From: JAUXFS01 sp963772635
GTDB taxonomy: Bacteria; Pseudomonadota; Alphaproteobacteria; Rhodospirillales; Defluviicoccaceae
Length of the DNA: 64,000 nucleotides
Reading direction: 5' to 3'
Assembly: GCA_963772635.1 (NCBI GenBank)
Contig: CAVYYK010000012.1
Coordinates: 1 to 64,000 of the forward strand
A model generated the notes under the pieces. The model had not been told where the DNA came from. It saw only the letters and a list, made by a program, of their open reading frames with translations, and made no database searches. Positions 9,056-20,056 of the stretch are shown here, in pieces (the stretch's first letter is position 1; every line of letters starts with the position of its first letter). Position numbers and translations under genes: made by a program.

Positions 9056-9784
9056 TCACGTTCCGGTCCTCGTTCGCGAATGCGGAACCGTCTCTTCCAT
9101 CTCGCGGAGACGCTCCTCCAATTCTTCGGATCTGCCGAGCAGCGCCGCCACTTGACCCCGCAAACCCTCGATGCTGGCCAACACCGGATCGGGGCAACCT
9201 TCGGCCGGCGTGCCGTAGGCGACGAACTGCCCCATCGCGGTCCGGTCCCTGGGCATCACCACGTGAGCCGGAATGCCGACGGCGCTCACCCCGGGCGGAA
9301 CATCCTTGGAAACCACGGCGTTGGCGCCGACGCGGGCACCCTCGCCCACCGTTATCGGCCCGAGAATCTGGGCGCCCGAGCCGACAATGACGCCGTTGCT
9401 CAACGTCGGATGGCGTTTGACCTCCGCCTGCGATCGTGAATCCACCGCCGGCGAAGTCCCGCCGAGAGTGACCCCCTGGTAGAGAGTCACGTCATCGCCG
9501 ATTTCCGATGTTTCGCCGACGACCACGCCATAGCCATGATCGATCACGAAACGGCGGCCGATGGTCGCGCCGGGATGGATCTCGATGCCCGTCAACATAC
9601 GCCCGATGTGGGAGACGAACCGGCCGAGCAGCCGAAAGCCGCGCTTCCATACGGCATGGGCCATCCTGTGAAACAGAAGGGCATGCAGTCCCGGATAGCA
9701 CAGCACGATCTCGAGGTGCGACCGCGCCGCGGGATCGCGGGCCATAAACGCTTGAATGTCCTCTTTTAACCTGTCAAAAGCCAT
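9056..9784 (-). CDS. cysE: Serine O-acetyltransferase CysE
   Basis: CysE makes O-acetylserine, the precursor for cysteine, and so supplies the substrate used by the desulfurases downstream. From ATG 9784 it has 242 residues and begins MAFDRLKEDIQAFMARDPAARS, matching the family; AAGAGGA lies about 11 bases upstream. The ORF extends to a TTG at 9880 with an N-terminus unlike CysE. Left-handed beta-helix hexapeptide repeats run from GIEIHPGATIG to GEGARVGANAVV, and HGYGVVVGETSEIG is typical. It is the first gene of the isc transcript. Confidence 0.92.
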   Translation of the reverse strand: MAFDRLKEDIQAFMARDPAARSHLEIVLCYPGLHALLFHRMAHAVWKRGFRLLGRFVSHIGRMLTGIEIHPGATIGRRFVIDHGYGVVVGETSEIGDDVTLYQGVTLGGTSPAVDSRSQAEVKRHPTLSNGVIVGSGAQILGPITVGEGARVGANAVVSKDVPPGVSAVGIPAHVVMPRDRTAMGQFVAYGTPAEGCPDPVLASIEGLRGQVAALLGRSEELEERLREMEETVPHSRTRTGT

Positions 9785-9906
9785 ATCCGCTTGAATCCTC
9801 TTGAAAACCTTACTCTCTGCTATATTTTCTACGGTCTTTCGGGCTTCTGAAAACGGTGACGTGGCGTCGGTGCGCGACAACCTCTCCCAGCCTTGGTAAC
9901 GTTTCG

Positions 9907-9935
9907 AATATAGGATGTCCGAGTAATTTGATCAA
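9907..9935 (-). promoter_or_regulatory. Sigma-70-type promoter of the cysE-iscR-isc operon
   Basis: Reading on the minus strand, a -35-like TTGATC (9930-9935) is followed by a 17-base spacer and a -10-like TATATT (9907-9912). The expected transcription start is near 9900, just upstream of cysE. The -35 overlaps the IscR-like operator listed separately. Confidence 0.6.
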
Positions 9936-9941
9936 GTTTAT
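9915..9941 (-). promoter_or_regulatory. Predicted type-1 IscR binding site
   Basis: On the minus strand the sequence around the -35 contains CTTGATCAAATTACTCGG. It closely resembles the type-1 IscR sites of enterobacterial iscR promoters (TTGAC, A/T-rich centre, TACTCGG). Its position over the -35 of the operon encoding IscR fits autorepression by cluster-bound IscR. This is inference from sequence resemblance. Confidence 0.55.
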
Positions 9942-10039
9942 CCAGCGAGAATCTCTTATGCCGCCAGCTTATCTCCTGAAACTTCGTGTTGGCATTGCGG
10001 CGGAAGAGACGGGGCTGACTTGTATGCTGTCTGGAGCCA

Positions 10040-10687
10040 ATGCCGGAAGTCATCTTTAGCGGCACCGAGGGTCGGCTTGAGGGTCGCTATCACCACTCAA
10101 AGCGGGCAGGCGCGCCGATTGCCTTAACATTGCACCCCCGTCCGGTTCACGGCGGCACGATGAACAATCGCATCGTGCGTGCGCTTTATCAGGCATTTCA
10201 ACGCCGCGGATTCTCGGTGCTGCGGTTCAACTTCCGCGGTGTCGGCCGCTCGCAAGGGCGTTACGACAGCGGTCAGGGGGAACTCAGCGACGCAGCGTCG
10301 GCACTGGACTGGATGCAAAGCATCAATCCGAACGCGTCCAAATGCTGGATCGGCGGCTATTCGTTTGGCGCCTGGATCGGCATGCAGCTGATGATGCGGC
10401 GGCCGGAGATCACCGGCTTCCTGTCGATCGCGCCCCCCGCCGACAGCCTCGATTTCACGTTTCTGGCCCCATGCCCGTCATCGGGTTTGATCGTTCACGG
10501 CGATCGTGACGAGGTGGTGCCGTCTTCGGCTGTCGCAAAGCTGGCCAACAAGCTGAACCATCAGAGGGGCATCTCCATCGACTATCGGGAGATCCCGGGG
10601 GCCGACCACCTGTTTTCAAGCCACATGCTGGAGCTCTCCGCCGCGATCGAGGACTACCTGGACAAGGCCCTCGCCGAACCGGACTAG
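10040..10687 (+). CDS. Alpha/beta hydrolase
   Basis: This 215-residue cytoplasmic hydrolase lacks a signal peptide. The nucleophile elbow is GGYSFGA (serine near residue 112); the acid is probably in HGDRDEVVP and the histidine in GADHLFSSH, giving a complete triad. LHPRPVHGGTMNN near the N-terminus forms the oxyanion region and is characteristic of a small bacterial group often annotated as dienelactone-hydrolase-like or as acyl hydrolases. The substrate is unknown. It is transcribed divergently from the isc operon; the ATG at 10040 has GGAG close upstream. Confidence 0.85.
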   Translation: MPEVIFSGTEGRLEGRYHHSKRAGAPIALTLHPRPVHGGTMNNRIVRALYQAFQRRGFSVLRFNFRGVGRSQGRYDSGQGELSDAASALDWMQSINPNASKCWIGGYSFGAWIGMQLMMRRPEITGFLSIAPPADSLDFTFLAPCPSSGLIVHGDRDEVVPSSAVAKLANKLNHQRGISIDYREIPGADHLFSSHMLELSAAIEDYLDKALAEPD

Positions 10688-10861
10688 TGCTTCTACCGGT
10701 TCCGCCGGGATGCCGAGGGCGTCGGCAAGCATCGTCGTCAGTTGTGCTCAAAGGTCGAGCTTGCGCAGACTCGGCGTTGTCCGGTCGGGCCGACCATGGT
10801 AAGAACCGCCCCTTTCCATTCGTGCCAAGAGCCCGTTTCTTTTTCATTAGGCAAGCCACCG

Positions 10862-12115
10862 ATGGCCACCTTCCGTTCGGATTTCGTCCGCACCATCGTC
10901 GACCGGGGATACCTGCACCAGTGCACCGACCTCGACGCGCTGGATGCGCTGGCCGCGGACCAAACCCTTGTTGCGTATATCGGCTTCGACTGCACCGCGC
11001 CCAGTCTGCACGTCGGCAGCCTGGTGTCGATCATGTTGCTCAGACATTTCCAGCAGACCGGTCACAAACCGATCGTGCTGATGGGAGGGGGCACCACCAA
11101 GGTCGGCGACCCGTCCGGCCGCGACGACACGCGGAAGCTTCTGAGCGAGGACGACATCGCCGCCAACATGGCCGGCATCAAGCAGGTGTTTTCCAAGTTC
11201 CTGCTGTTCGGCGACGGGCCGACCGACGCGGTCATGGTCAACAATGCGGACTGGCTCGACGACCTCGATTACATTCCTTTCCTCCGCGACTACGGCCGGT
11301 ACTTCTCCGTCAACCGGATGCTGACCTTCGATTCGGTCAAGCTGCGTCTCGACCGGGAACAACCGCTGAGCTTTCTCGAATTCAATTACATGGTGTTGCA
11401 GGCTTACGACTTCCTCGAACTGGCCCGCCGATCGAACTGCACTTTGCAGATGGGTGGATCGGATCAGTGGGGAAACATCGTCGGCGGCGTCGATCTGGCC
11501 CGGCGCGCCGACGACCTCAGCCTGTTCGGGCTGACCACGCCGCTGCTGACAACCGCGTCCGGCGCCAAGATGGGCAAGACCGCCGACGGCGCCGTGTGGC
11601 TCAACGCCGAACGGGTCTCGCCCTACGACTACTGGCAGTATTGGCGAAACTCCGAGGATGCCGACGTCGGGCGGTTTCTGCGGCTGTTCACCGATTTGCC
11701 GCTCGATGACATCGCCAAGCTCGAGCGGCTGGAGGGGGCAGACCTCAACGAAGCCAAGATCGCCCTGGCCAACGAGGCGACACGCCTATGCCACGGGGCC
11801 GAGGCGGCCGCCTCGGCGGCGGAAACGGCCCGAAAAACCTTCGCCGACGGCACTGCGGGCGATGACCTTCCGACGATCGAAGTGGACAGGAGCGAACTTG
11901 CCGCCGGCATACCCGCTTTCGAGCTTTTCCGGCTTGCCGGCCTTGCCGCCAGCAACGGCGAGGCCCGGCGACTGATCAAGGGCGGCGGAGGCCGGCTCAA
12001 CAACTCGGTCATCCCCAACGAAACGCAGCCGATCACCGCGTCCGACGCGGATACGAACGGCGTCATCAAGCTGTCGGCAGGAAAGAAGCGTCACGCCCTT
12101 GTCCGCGGGGTTTGA
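10862..12115 (+). CDS. tyrS: Tyrosyl-tRNA synthetase
   Basis: TyrS charges tRNA-Tyr. From ATG 10862 it has 417 residues. The class I signature appears as PSLHVGS (residues 47-53) and the KMSKS loop as KMGKT. Tyrosine-binding YIGFDCTAPS and QMGGSDQWGNI are present, and a C-terminal S4 RNA-binding domain includes ASNGEARRLIKGGGGRLNN. The ORF opens 120 bases earlier, but that part is not conserved in type. It ends 11 bases before the convergent AsmA-like gene. Confidence 0.96.
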   Translation: MATFRSDFVRTIVDRGYLHQCTDLDALDALAADQTLVAYIGFDCTAPSLHVGSLVSIMLLRHFQQTGHKPIVLMGGGTTKVGDPSGRDDTRKLLSEDDIAANMAGIKQVFSKFLLFGDGPTDAVMVNNADWLDDLDYIPFLRDYGRYFSVNRMLTFDSVKLRLDREQPLSFLEFNYMVLQAYDFLELARRSNCTLQMGGSDQWGNIVGGVDLARRADDLSLFGLTTPLLTTASGAKMGKTADGAVWLNAERVSPYDYWQYWRNSEDADVGRFLRLFTDLPLDDIAKLERLEGADLNEAKIALANEATRLCHGAEAAASAAETARKTFADGTAGDDLPTIEVDRSELAAGIPAFELFRLAGLAASNGEARRLIKGGGGRLNNSVIPNETQPITASDADTNGVIKLSAGKKRHALVRGV

Positions 12116-12126
12116 GAGACCGGCTC

Positions 12127-15100
12127 TCAGGGGTGCTGGGCTCCCACCTGCGGTTCGGCTTTCCACTCGCCGCGTTTACTGTTGTCTTTGTTGTCGTCTT
12201 TCTTGTTGTCGCCGTTGGTGCCGCCTTCGAAGATCGAGAAGAGATTGCGCAGGAAACCCGGCGCCAGCGCCGAGACCGGGTTGACCGAAATTTCGGGATC
12301 GTCCAACGGCCCCTTCATCGTGTATCTGGCCGCAAAAACCCCGCCGCCCTTCTCGCCACCGGTCAACAGTTCGCCCAACACCGGTATGTTGCCGAGCACG
12401 CTGTTGACGGCGTAGAACGGAACGACCGTACCCTTGATATCGAACGTTTCGCTGTCTCCCTGGACCGTCCCCGACGCGGTGACGCCGAGCGAACTGCCGG
12501 ATGCCTGGCCGTCCTCGATTTCCAGGATATTGTCGTGCCACTTGAACGGAACATCCAGCTTCGAGAAGGCGATGCCGTCACCACGAAGCGCGTCCAGGAT
12601 TCCGGTCAGCGCCATGATACTCAGGATCCGTGCCAGTCCCGGGGCATTGATCAACCGGTAATCCTTGACCTTGAGACGGCCCTTGAGCGGTTGGCCCGGT
12701 TGGCTGTCGTCGAAGGTGCCGTCGATCTTGAGAGTGCCGCCGATCATGTCCGAATAGATCCCCAGGGTACGAAGCGTCGAGCCGGCGTCGCTCGCCTCGA
12801 CATTCAAGGCCCGCTTGGCCTCTTCGTCCGGGGTGATCGAGAACTCGATCGGGGCTCCGTTGCCGACGAGACCGTAACCTTGAACCAACGTCCAGGTTCC
12901 GCGCTCGCTGACGAACGTGCCCGCGAGCGCCTCGATGCGACGGTCCTCGCCGAGCCGTGCCGTGTCGATGTCGGCGGTCAAGGTGAACTTGGGATCACGC
13001 TCGCCGGAGGCGTCGACATCCATGCCGCCGCTTCTGGCCATCGTCCAGATCGGTTCGAGATCGAGGCTCGGGCCGCCGATGAAGATATCCGAGCCGCCGT
13101 CGGGATACAGAGCCACGAGTACCCCACAGATCGGTGTTGCCGTGGGCGACCCGCTTCAGATCGATCTGCTCGACCGCGCCCTCCGCCCCGAAACGAGCCG
13201 CACCTGCGATGTTCAGATCCTTTCCGGACAGAACAAATTTAGGCATATCGGTGATCCGATGGCCCGACATGATCGCCACCATCTCGCCCTCGGCCGCTTC
13301 GCCGATTTTCTTGTTCCAGCCCAACAACGGGAAGCTCATGCCGGCTTTTGTCGCATCGAGCCGAGCGTCGATCCGGCCTGTGTCGCCTTGCGACAGAGTG
13401 ATCTGCAAGTCGGCGCCGATCCTCCCCTCCACGTCGGTCGCGATGATCGGCGCGATCTCCAACCCCAGGTCCTTGAGGAAAGCGACGTCGACATCGGCGA
13501 ATTTGAGGTTGAAACGGCTATTGAAGGGCGCCCCGTCGGTGAAGTTCTCTCGCCATACGAGGTCGCTTTCGGTCGATTTCAGGGTGATCTTGCCTTTCGC
13601 ATCCATACCCTTCTTGTCGACTTCCAGTTCGAGCTCTCCGTCGGTGATGTCCATCCCGAAGACGGCGTCCGTGATGGACAGGCCAGAGACATGGGCGCCG
13701 GCGGAGACTTCGAGCTCATTCAAACCCAGGGTCTTCACCAGGGGAAAACCGAGTTTGGCGAAGCCAACGGCGGCACCATCGGTCTTCGCCGGGTCGATCC
13801 CCATCGCCTTGGCATAGCCGAGGGGCTCGTGGTCGAGGAGCTCGAGGATGTTGCGCACCGGCCCCTCGAGCTGCAGATCGATGTCCGCCCTTTCCACCGG
13901 CTGATCCAGATCGGATAGAACGACCTTGCCCTTGCGAAGGGTGACGCCGTCGGCCTCGCCGCCGGTAATCGAGACCGCAAACTTCTCCAGATCCAGAGTG
14001 GCCGTGCCCGAGGCTTTGCGGATCTTGGGCATCGGCGGGAGGTAGTCGACGGTGAGGTCGACGACGTCGAAGGTCCCGGCAAGCTCGGTCACCTCGATAC
14101 CGTCGGCGCTGGGAGCGCAGCTTGATATCGAACCGGGCCTTGGGGACGATACCATCGGAGAGCGAGGCGACCGACCACTCCTGGGCATCGCTCTTCACCG
14201 ACCGTGGCCAGTAGACCGGCAAGTCGTCGGCCTTGAGGTCTTCGATGGTGATCGCGACGTTGCCGGTCATGTCTTTTCCGATGCCGTCGAGGATACCGCT
14301 GACGGTGACCCGCGGCCCGACCAGATCGACGTCCAGCGAGTCTACCTCGATGCGTCCGCCGTCGCCGAAATACCGTCCCTTGCCGTCGATCGACGCCAGC
14401 GGGAATTCGTGATCGATCGGCGCCGGCACAAAAACCGTTCCACCCTCCTCGAGAGTGATGTTGACGTGGTCGATCTCGATCTTTCGACCGGCGCTCTCGT
14501 AACGACCATGAAGCTGAGCTCCCCGTACCGCCAGCCCCAAGGCCAACGCCGGCACCCCCACGTCCTGGGCAACCGGGACCGGCAGAGCCAGTTTTCCAAC
14601 TCCGCCGATGACGTCGAAGCCGACCCCCTCGATGACGCCGGCACCATCCGTCGTCAGGGTCACCGTGCCGCGAAGCGGAAGGTCGAAGGCCTCCAGCACT
14701 TTCAAAGCGGGTGCCATATGCGCGAAGGAGGCCGGCCGGACCTCGTCGAAACTGACGCCGAGGTCCAACCTGTCGTTCGGTGCATCGTACTCGCCGATCA
14801 TCGCCATGTCGGCATGTTCCTCGTCCAAGGCGATGGTCAGGAATGCCTCGGTCTTGAGGCTGTTCCCCTCGCGCCACAATCGGGCGAGGCTCGACGAGCC
14901 CGTCCACGATATGCCGAGCCCTTTGTCCTCGAAGTTTACCCGGGCATCGAGGATGCGGACGCCTTCCAGATAGCTCATCGGGCTGTCGGGATCGGGCGGG
15001 GCCATCAGATCGGCGAGTATCCGATCGAAAACAGCCTCCGATCCGGGGCCCTCCTCGGCAAAATCCACGTCGAGATTCCCGTCGGGCTGGCGGCGGAGGC

Positions 15101-15470
15101 GAACGCTGGGCCTGAACAGCCCGATCTCCATCGGTGCGACCACGCCCCTGACGAGGGCGGCGACGTTGAGCCCTACCGACATTTCGGGCACCCGAGCAAT
15201 CACATTGCCGTCGGACCCGATGGCGCGGACGTCGACGAAACGGATGTCCAGCGCTCGCTCCCATCCGGCCCAGGTGAGAACGGTGTCGCGGAGGCGAATC
15301 GCGAACGGCTGGCGCGGATCGCTGAGGATTCGCTCGACCATCGGCGTCAGGAAAGCCAGCGATACCGGTCCCTGCGACAGGCGCCACGCCGCGAGCGCCA
15401 GGCAAACGGCGAGCACCGCGGTCAGCCCGCCGAGCAGATAGGCAAGTATTCGAAAAGTGCGCTTTATCAC
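12127..15470 (-). CDS. AsmA/YhdP-like large envelope protein (DUF3971 + AsmA-like C-terminal), two frame changes
   Basis: This gene encodes about 1,110 residues once two frame changes are bridged, near 14,110 and 13,120. It starts at GTG 15470 with one N-terminal membrane helix (residues about 7-29), then SQGPVSLAFLTPMVERIL, typical of the DUF3971 domain of YhdP-type proteins. The C-terminal part has the AsmA-like region (PGLARILSIMALTGILD, GPLDDPEISVNPVSALAPG). Such proteins are anchored in the inner membrane and span the periplasm, and are implicated in phospholipid transport to the outer membrane. Joined across the shifts, the reading is continuous, suggesting indel errors. It is divergent from glnE. 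Confidence 0.82.
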
Positions 15471-15570
15471 CCGCGTTCCCTACGTCGATCCCTTATCCCA
15501 AACAGCCCCTAAGCCGCCTTGACCGAACCCATCGGCTCGCGCAGTGTGCGGGAAACCGGAGCCACTGAAC

Positions 15571-18500
15571 ATGCCGAAATCCGGCTTTGTCCTCGAAGAC
15601 CGCGGCGTTCCCGAAGCCGCCGACCCCGATCGCGCCCGCGTCGGCCGCGAGCGTTGGCAAACCGCCGTAAACAGCGTCGGAGACGAGGAACTCGCGGCCC
15701 TCGCCGACGATCTGCTCGGCAATCCCACCGCCCGCCGCGCTCTCGACGCCCTGTTCGGCAACAGCCCGTTCCTCACCTTCATAGCCGAACAGGAGCCCTC
15801 GTTCACCGGCGCTCTTCTGATCGACGGCCCCGACGCCGCCCGCGCCGGGGTCATGGAACTCGTCGCCGAAACCCGTCGTCGCGCGCTTGCCGGCGACAAT
15901 CCCTCCGCACCGCTACGCGTCGCCAAACGACGCCTAGCACTCACGACGGCCCTCGCCGATATTACCGGCGCGTGGCCGCTGGAGACGATAACAGGCGCGC
16001 TTTCGGACTTTGCCGAAGCCGCGCTTCGTTGCGGTGCAGGTTACCTGCTCCTCGAAACCGCCTCGCGGGGCGCGTTCAAGTTGCCCGATCCCGATGACCC
16101 GGAACGGGGTTCCGGGCTGATCATCATCGGTATGGGCAAACTCGGCGCACGGGAACTCAATTACTCCAGCGATATCGACCTTATCATTTTTTACGACCCC
16201 GAACAAATCGATACCGGCGAGCCGGACGCCCTCCAGCACCATTTCGTTCGGCTTGCTCGTAATTTAGTGCGGCTGATGGCGGATCGCACCAACGAAGGAT
16301 ACGTTTTTCGAACCGACCTGAGATTGAGGCCGGACCCGGGATCGACGCCGCCGGCGATGTCGGTGATGGCTGCCGAAGCCTACTACGAGACGATGGGCCA
16401 GAACTGGGAACGGGCGGCATGGATCAAGGCGCGCCCGGTCGCGGGCGACAGCGAGGCCGGTGCGGACTTCCTCGCGCAGCTGATCCCGTTCGTCTGGCGC
16501 AAGAACCTCGACTTCGCCGCCATCCAGGATATCCATTCGATCAAGCGTCAGATCAACGCCCACCGCGGTGGCAGCAAGATCGCCATCGCCGGTCACAACA
16601 TCAAGCTCGGCCGCGGCGGCATCCGGGAGATCGAGTTCTTTGCCCAGACCCAGCAACTGATCTGGGGTGGCCGGATTGCCGGAACTCCGCAACAACCTGT
16701 CACCGTCGAGGCCCTCGCGGTACTGGCCGAAACGCGCAAGATCGGGGCCGACGCCGCCCGGGATCTCACCGAAGCCTATCGCTTCCTGCGCCGGGTCGAG
16801 CATCGGTTGCAGATGATCAATGACGAGCAGACCCACACCTTGCCGGAGAACCCGGAGAAACTGCACGCCCTTGCCGTGTTCCTCGGCTACGCCGACGCCA
16901 CCGCCTTCCACGAGGAATTGCTCGCCCGGCTGCAGTGCGTGGAGACCTTTTACGCGGATCTGTTCGAGGACGCGCCCGCACTGAGCGTCGGCGGACGAGT
17001 CGGCGGCAATCTGGTATTCACCGGCGGCGAGCCCGACCCCGAGACCCTTCGCACCCTCGAACAGCCTGGGCTTCGCCAATCCCGAAGCGGTCGATGCGGC
17101 GATTCGTGGCTGGCACCACGGGCGCTGCCGGGCGATGCGCAGCACCCGCGCCCGCGAACTGCTGACCGAACTGATGCCGATCCTGCTCAAGGCGCTCTGG
17201 CCGAAAAGCCCGACCCGTATGGGACCTTCCTTTCTTTCGACAAGTTCCTGAACGGGCTGCCGGCAGGCGTCCAGCTGTTCTCGATGTTTCACGCTCAGCC
17301 GCACCTGCTCGAGTTGGTTGTCGAAATCATGGGCGATGCGCCCCGCCTGGCCGGATACCTGACCCTGCGCCCGTCGGTGTCTGGAAAGCGTGCTGAGTGC
17401 GGATTTCTTCGATCCGCCACCTTCCCGGAGGAGCTGTTCGACGAAGTGGAAGCTCACGCGGCGCCGGCGCGGCGACATGGAGGATGATCCTCGACCTCAG
17501 CCGCCGCTGGGCCAACGAGCGCAAATTCCAGGTGGGTCTGCAGAGTCTGCGCGGCCATTTGCCTCCGAGTCAAGCGGCGGTGGCCTGGAGCAATATCGCC
17601 GAGGTTGCGATCCGGGGCCTGCTACCCGAAGGATGGAGAGGGAGTTCGCCGCGCCAGCACGGCACGATCCGCGAGTCCGGCATGGCGATCATCGCGATGG
17701 GCAAGTTGGGTGGGCCGAGAAATGACCGCTACATCGGATCTGGATCTCATCTTCGTCTACACGACGCCGAAGCCCGACGTCGCGTCCGACGGACCGCGAC
17801 CGCTTCCGGCAACTCAGTATTTCGCCCAACTCAGCCAACGGCTGATCAACGCCGTCACCGCGCGGACGACCGAAGGCAGGCTTTACGAGGTCGACATGCG
17901 ATTGCGACCCTCGGGCAAAGCCGGTCCGATTGCCGCCAGCTCGAAGTCGTTCGACCGCTACCAGCGGGACGAAGCCTGGACCTGGGAGCAGATGGCGTTG
18001 ACACGGGCACGGAGCATCGCCGGCCCGCCGGCGTTGGTCGCCGATATCGAAACGATCATTCGCTCAGGTTCTGACCCGCGAGCGGGATCCGGCGGCACTG
18101 GTCGCCGATGTCGTCCGAGATGCGCGCACGCATGGACGAAGAGCATCATACGGAATCGATCTGGGAGGTGAAGCATCTGCGCGGCGGCATGGTCGACATC
18201 GAATTCATCGCCCAGTATCTCCAGTTCCGCCATGCCCATGCCTATCCGGAGATCCTGTCGGCCAATACCATGCAGGCGCTGGTGGCGATCCGCGAAGCCG
18301 AGATCCTCGAACCCTCCTCAGCCGACGAATTGATCGAGGCCTTGGATTTGTGGCGGATGGTGCAAAGTCGGCTTCGCCTCACGCTCAACGAACCGGCCGA
18401 CGGCGACCGGCGGTGAAGACGCACCAATGGCGTTGAGACAAGCGTTGTGCGGCGGCGACGACGAGGCGTTCTCCGCGCTCGCAGAAAGGATGCGAGACAC

Positions 18501-18579
18501 CGCACAACGGGTTCACGCGCTGTTCGACGAAATCGTCGATCGGCCGGCGGCGGCAGGGGACCGGAGGGAGAAAGCGTGA
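15571..18579 (+). pseudogene. glnE: glnE, bifunctional glutamine synthetase adenylyltransferase, with about nine frame changes
   Basis: GlnE adenylylates and deadenylylates glutamine synthetase in response to PII signalling. Both nucleotidyltransferase cores are visible: GMGKLGARELNYSSDIDLI in the N-half (about 16,130) and AMGKLGG then SDLDLIFVY in the C-half (about 17,700). Regulatory motifs such as KLGRGGIREIEFF and KHLRGGMVDIEFIAQYLQ remain. However, the reading frame changes about nine times, near 17065, 17205, 17380, 17417, 17470, 17720, 18067, 18110 and 18410. Coding between shifts is well preserved, so this is either very recent decay or poor sequence quality. The stop at 18577-18579 overlaps the next gene by four bases. 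Confidence 0.8.
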
Positions 18580-19391
18580 CCGACGCCAGCCGCCACGATG
18601 CCTGGAGCGCCGGTGACGCCTACGAGCAATACATGGGCCGCTGGAGTCGGGGCATTGCCCGCCAGTTCCTCGACTGGATGTCTCCCTCCGACGGGCTCAC
18701 TTGGGTGGATGTCGGCTGCGGAACCGGGGCGTTGAGCGCCTCCATTCTCGAACGCTGTGGCCCTGGCAGCCTGATCGGCATCGAACCGTCGCCGGCGTTT
18801 CTCGCCCTGGCCCGAAACCGGATTGCAGACGGTCGTGCCCGCTTCGAGCAAGGCGACGCGCAGGCATTGCCCATCGGCGACCGGACGCAGGACGTGGTGG
18901 TGTCCGGTCTGGTGTTGAATTTCGTTCCCGACAGAAATCTCGCCCTCGCCGAGATGAAGCGGGTCGTACGGCCGGGCGGCACCGTCGCCTTCTATGTCTG
19001 GGACTATCCCGGAGGCGGTTTGGAATTTCTGCGCGCCTTCTGGACGGCGGCTTCGGAGCTCGATCCGAAGGCCGCCGATCTCTCGGAAGATCAACGGTTT
19101 CCGTTCTGCCAGGGGCAGCCGCTTTGCGATATGGCAGAGGCCTCGGGCCTGATGGACGTCGCGTTCGACGCGATTGAAGCACCGACGATCTTCCGAGACT
19201 TCGAGGACTTCTGGCGTCCGTTCACGCTCGGTGCCGGACCGGCACCCGGCTATTGTTCGAGCCTTTCCGAGCGCGATCGCGAGGCCCTGCGCGAGAGATT
19301 GGACGCGAGCCTGCCTCGTTCCGGTGACGGATCGATCATGTTGAAAGCACGCGCCTGGGCGGTCAGGGGACGGGTTTCCGAAGGAGCTTGA
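18576..19391 (+). CDS. Class I SAM-dependent methyltransferase
   Basis: This 271-residue methyltransferase starts at GTG 18576, overlapping the glnE stop (GTGA). Motif I is VDVGCGTGALS, the acidic end of strand 2 is IGIEPSP, motif II is GDAQALPIGD, and motif III is VVRPGGTVAFYVWDY. The N-terminal YEQYMGRWSRGIARQFLDW is typical of a family of UbiE/Methyltransf_11 proteins. The acceptor substrate cannot be told from the sequence. Confidence 0.85.
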   Translation: MTDASRHDAWSAGDAYEQYMGRWSRGIARQFLDWMSPSDGLTWVDVGCGTGALSASILERCGPGSLIGIEPSPAFLALARNRIADGRARFEQGDAQALPIGDRTQDVVVSGLVLNFVPDRNLALAEMKRVVRPGGTVAFYVWDYPGGGLEFLRAFWTAASELDPKAADLSEDQRFPFCQGQPLCDMAEASGLMDVAFDAIEAPTIFRDFEDFWRPFTLGAGPAPGYCSSLSERDREALRERLDASLPRSGDGSIMLKARAWAVRGRVSEGA

Positions 19392-19591
19392 TCGCTGTGG
19401 ACAATGAGGTCGAGTCCCGTTGGGGCAGCAGCCGTGTCGAGGTGCTTGGCGACTTCATCATCGCAACCGATACATCCGTTTCGCCGAGTTCTCCGTAGTC
19501 CCGGTGAAGTGTCATGGCACCGACGCCATTGGCAGAGATGGTACGCTCCCCTATGACGTCACCATGCAGGATTTGAGAAGGAGACCACACC

Positions 19592-20056
19592 ATGAACTTG
19601 AGCCCCGGCGATCCGATCCCCGATTTCACTCTGCCCACCGACGGCGGCGGCACGTTGTCTCGGGCCGACCTCGAGGGCGAGAAGGCCGTTCTGTATTTCT
19701 ATCCAAAGGACAACACCTCCGGCTGCACCAAGGAGGCGCAGGCGTTTCGCGACAGCCTGGACGATTTCGCCGCGGCCGGCGCCAGGATCGTCGGCGTTTC
19801 CAAGGACGGCGTCGCCAGCCACGACAAATTCAAGGAGAAGCAAAACCTCAACTTCACCCTCGTTTCCGATGTGGACGGCACCCTTTGCGAAGCCTTCGGC
19901 GTCTGGGTCGAGAAAAGCATGTACGGCAAAAAGTACATGGGCATCGAGCGGGCCACGTTTCTTGCGGACGCGGACGGCGTCGTCCGTGGGGTCTGGCGCA
20001 AGGTCAAAGTCCCCGGTCACGCCGCCGAAGTGCTGGAGGCGGTGAAGGCTCTTTAG
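19592..20056 (+). CDS. bcp: Peroxiredoxin Bcp/PrxQ, lacking the usual second cysteine
   Basis: This is a thiol peroxidase reducing H2O2 and organic peroxides. It has 154 residues, with AAGGAGACC upstream of the ATG at 19592. The peroxidatic cysteine is C45 in TSGCTKEAQ. The resolving cysteine of the E. coli protein, five residues later, is replaced by Q50. The only other cysteine is C99 (GTLCEAFG). The enzyme may therefore use a one-cysteine mechanism or C99. The thioredoxin fold is complete (LYFYPKDNTSG, IERATFLADADG). Confidence 0.93.
   Translation: MNLSPGDPIPDFTLPTDGGGTLSRADLEGEKAVLYFYPKDNTSGCTKEAQAFRDSLDDFAAAGARIVGVSKDGVASHDKFKEKQNLNFTLVSDVDGTLCEAFGVWVEKSMYGKKYMGIERATFLADADGVVRGVWRKVKVPGHAAEVLEAVKAL

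Noticed and set aside
9785..9880. Longer N-terminus for CysE from a TTG at 9880
   Set aside because: The added residues are unlike CysE; the internal ATG gives a family-typical start and has a ribosome site.
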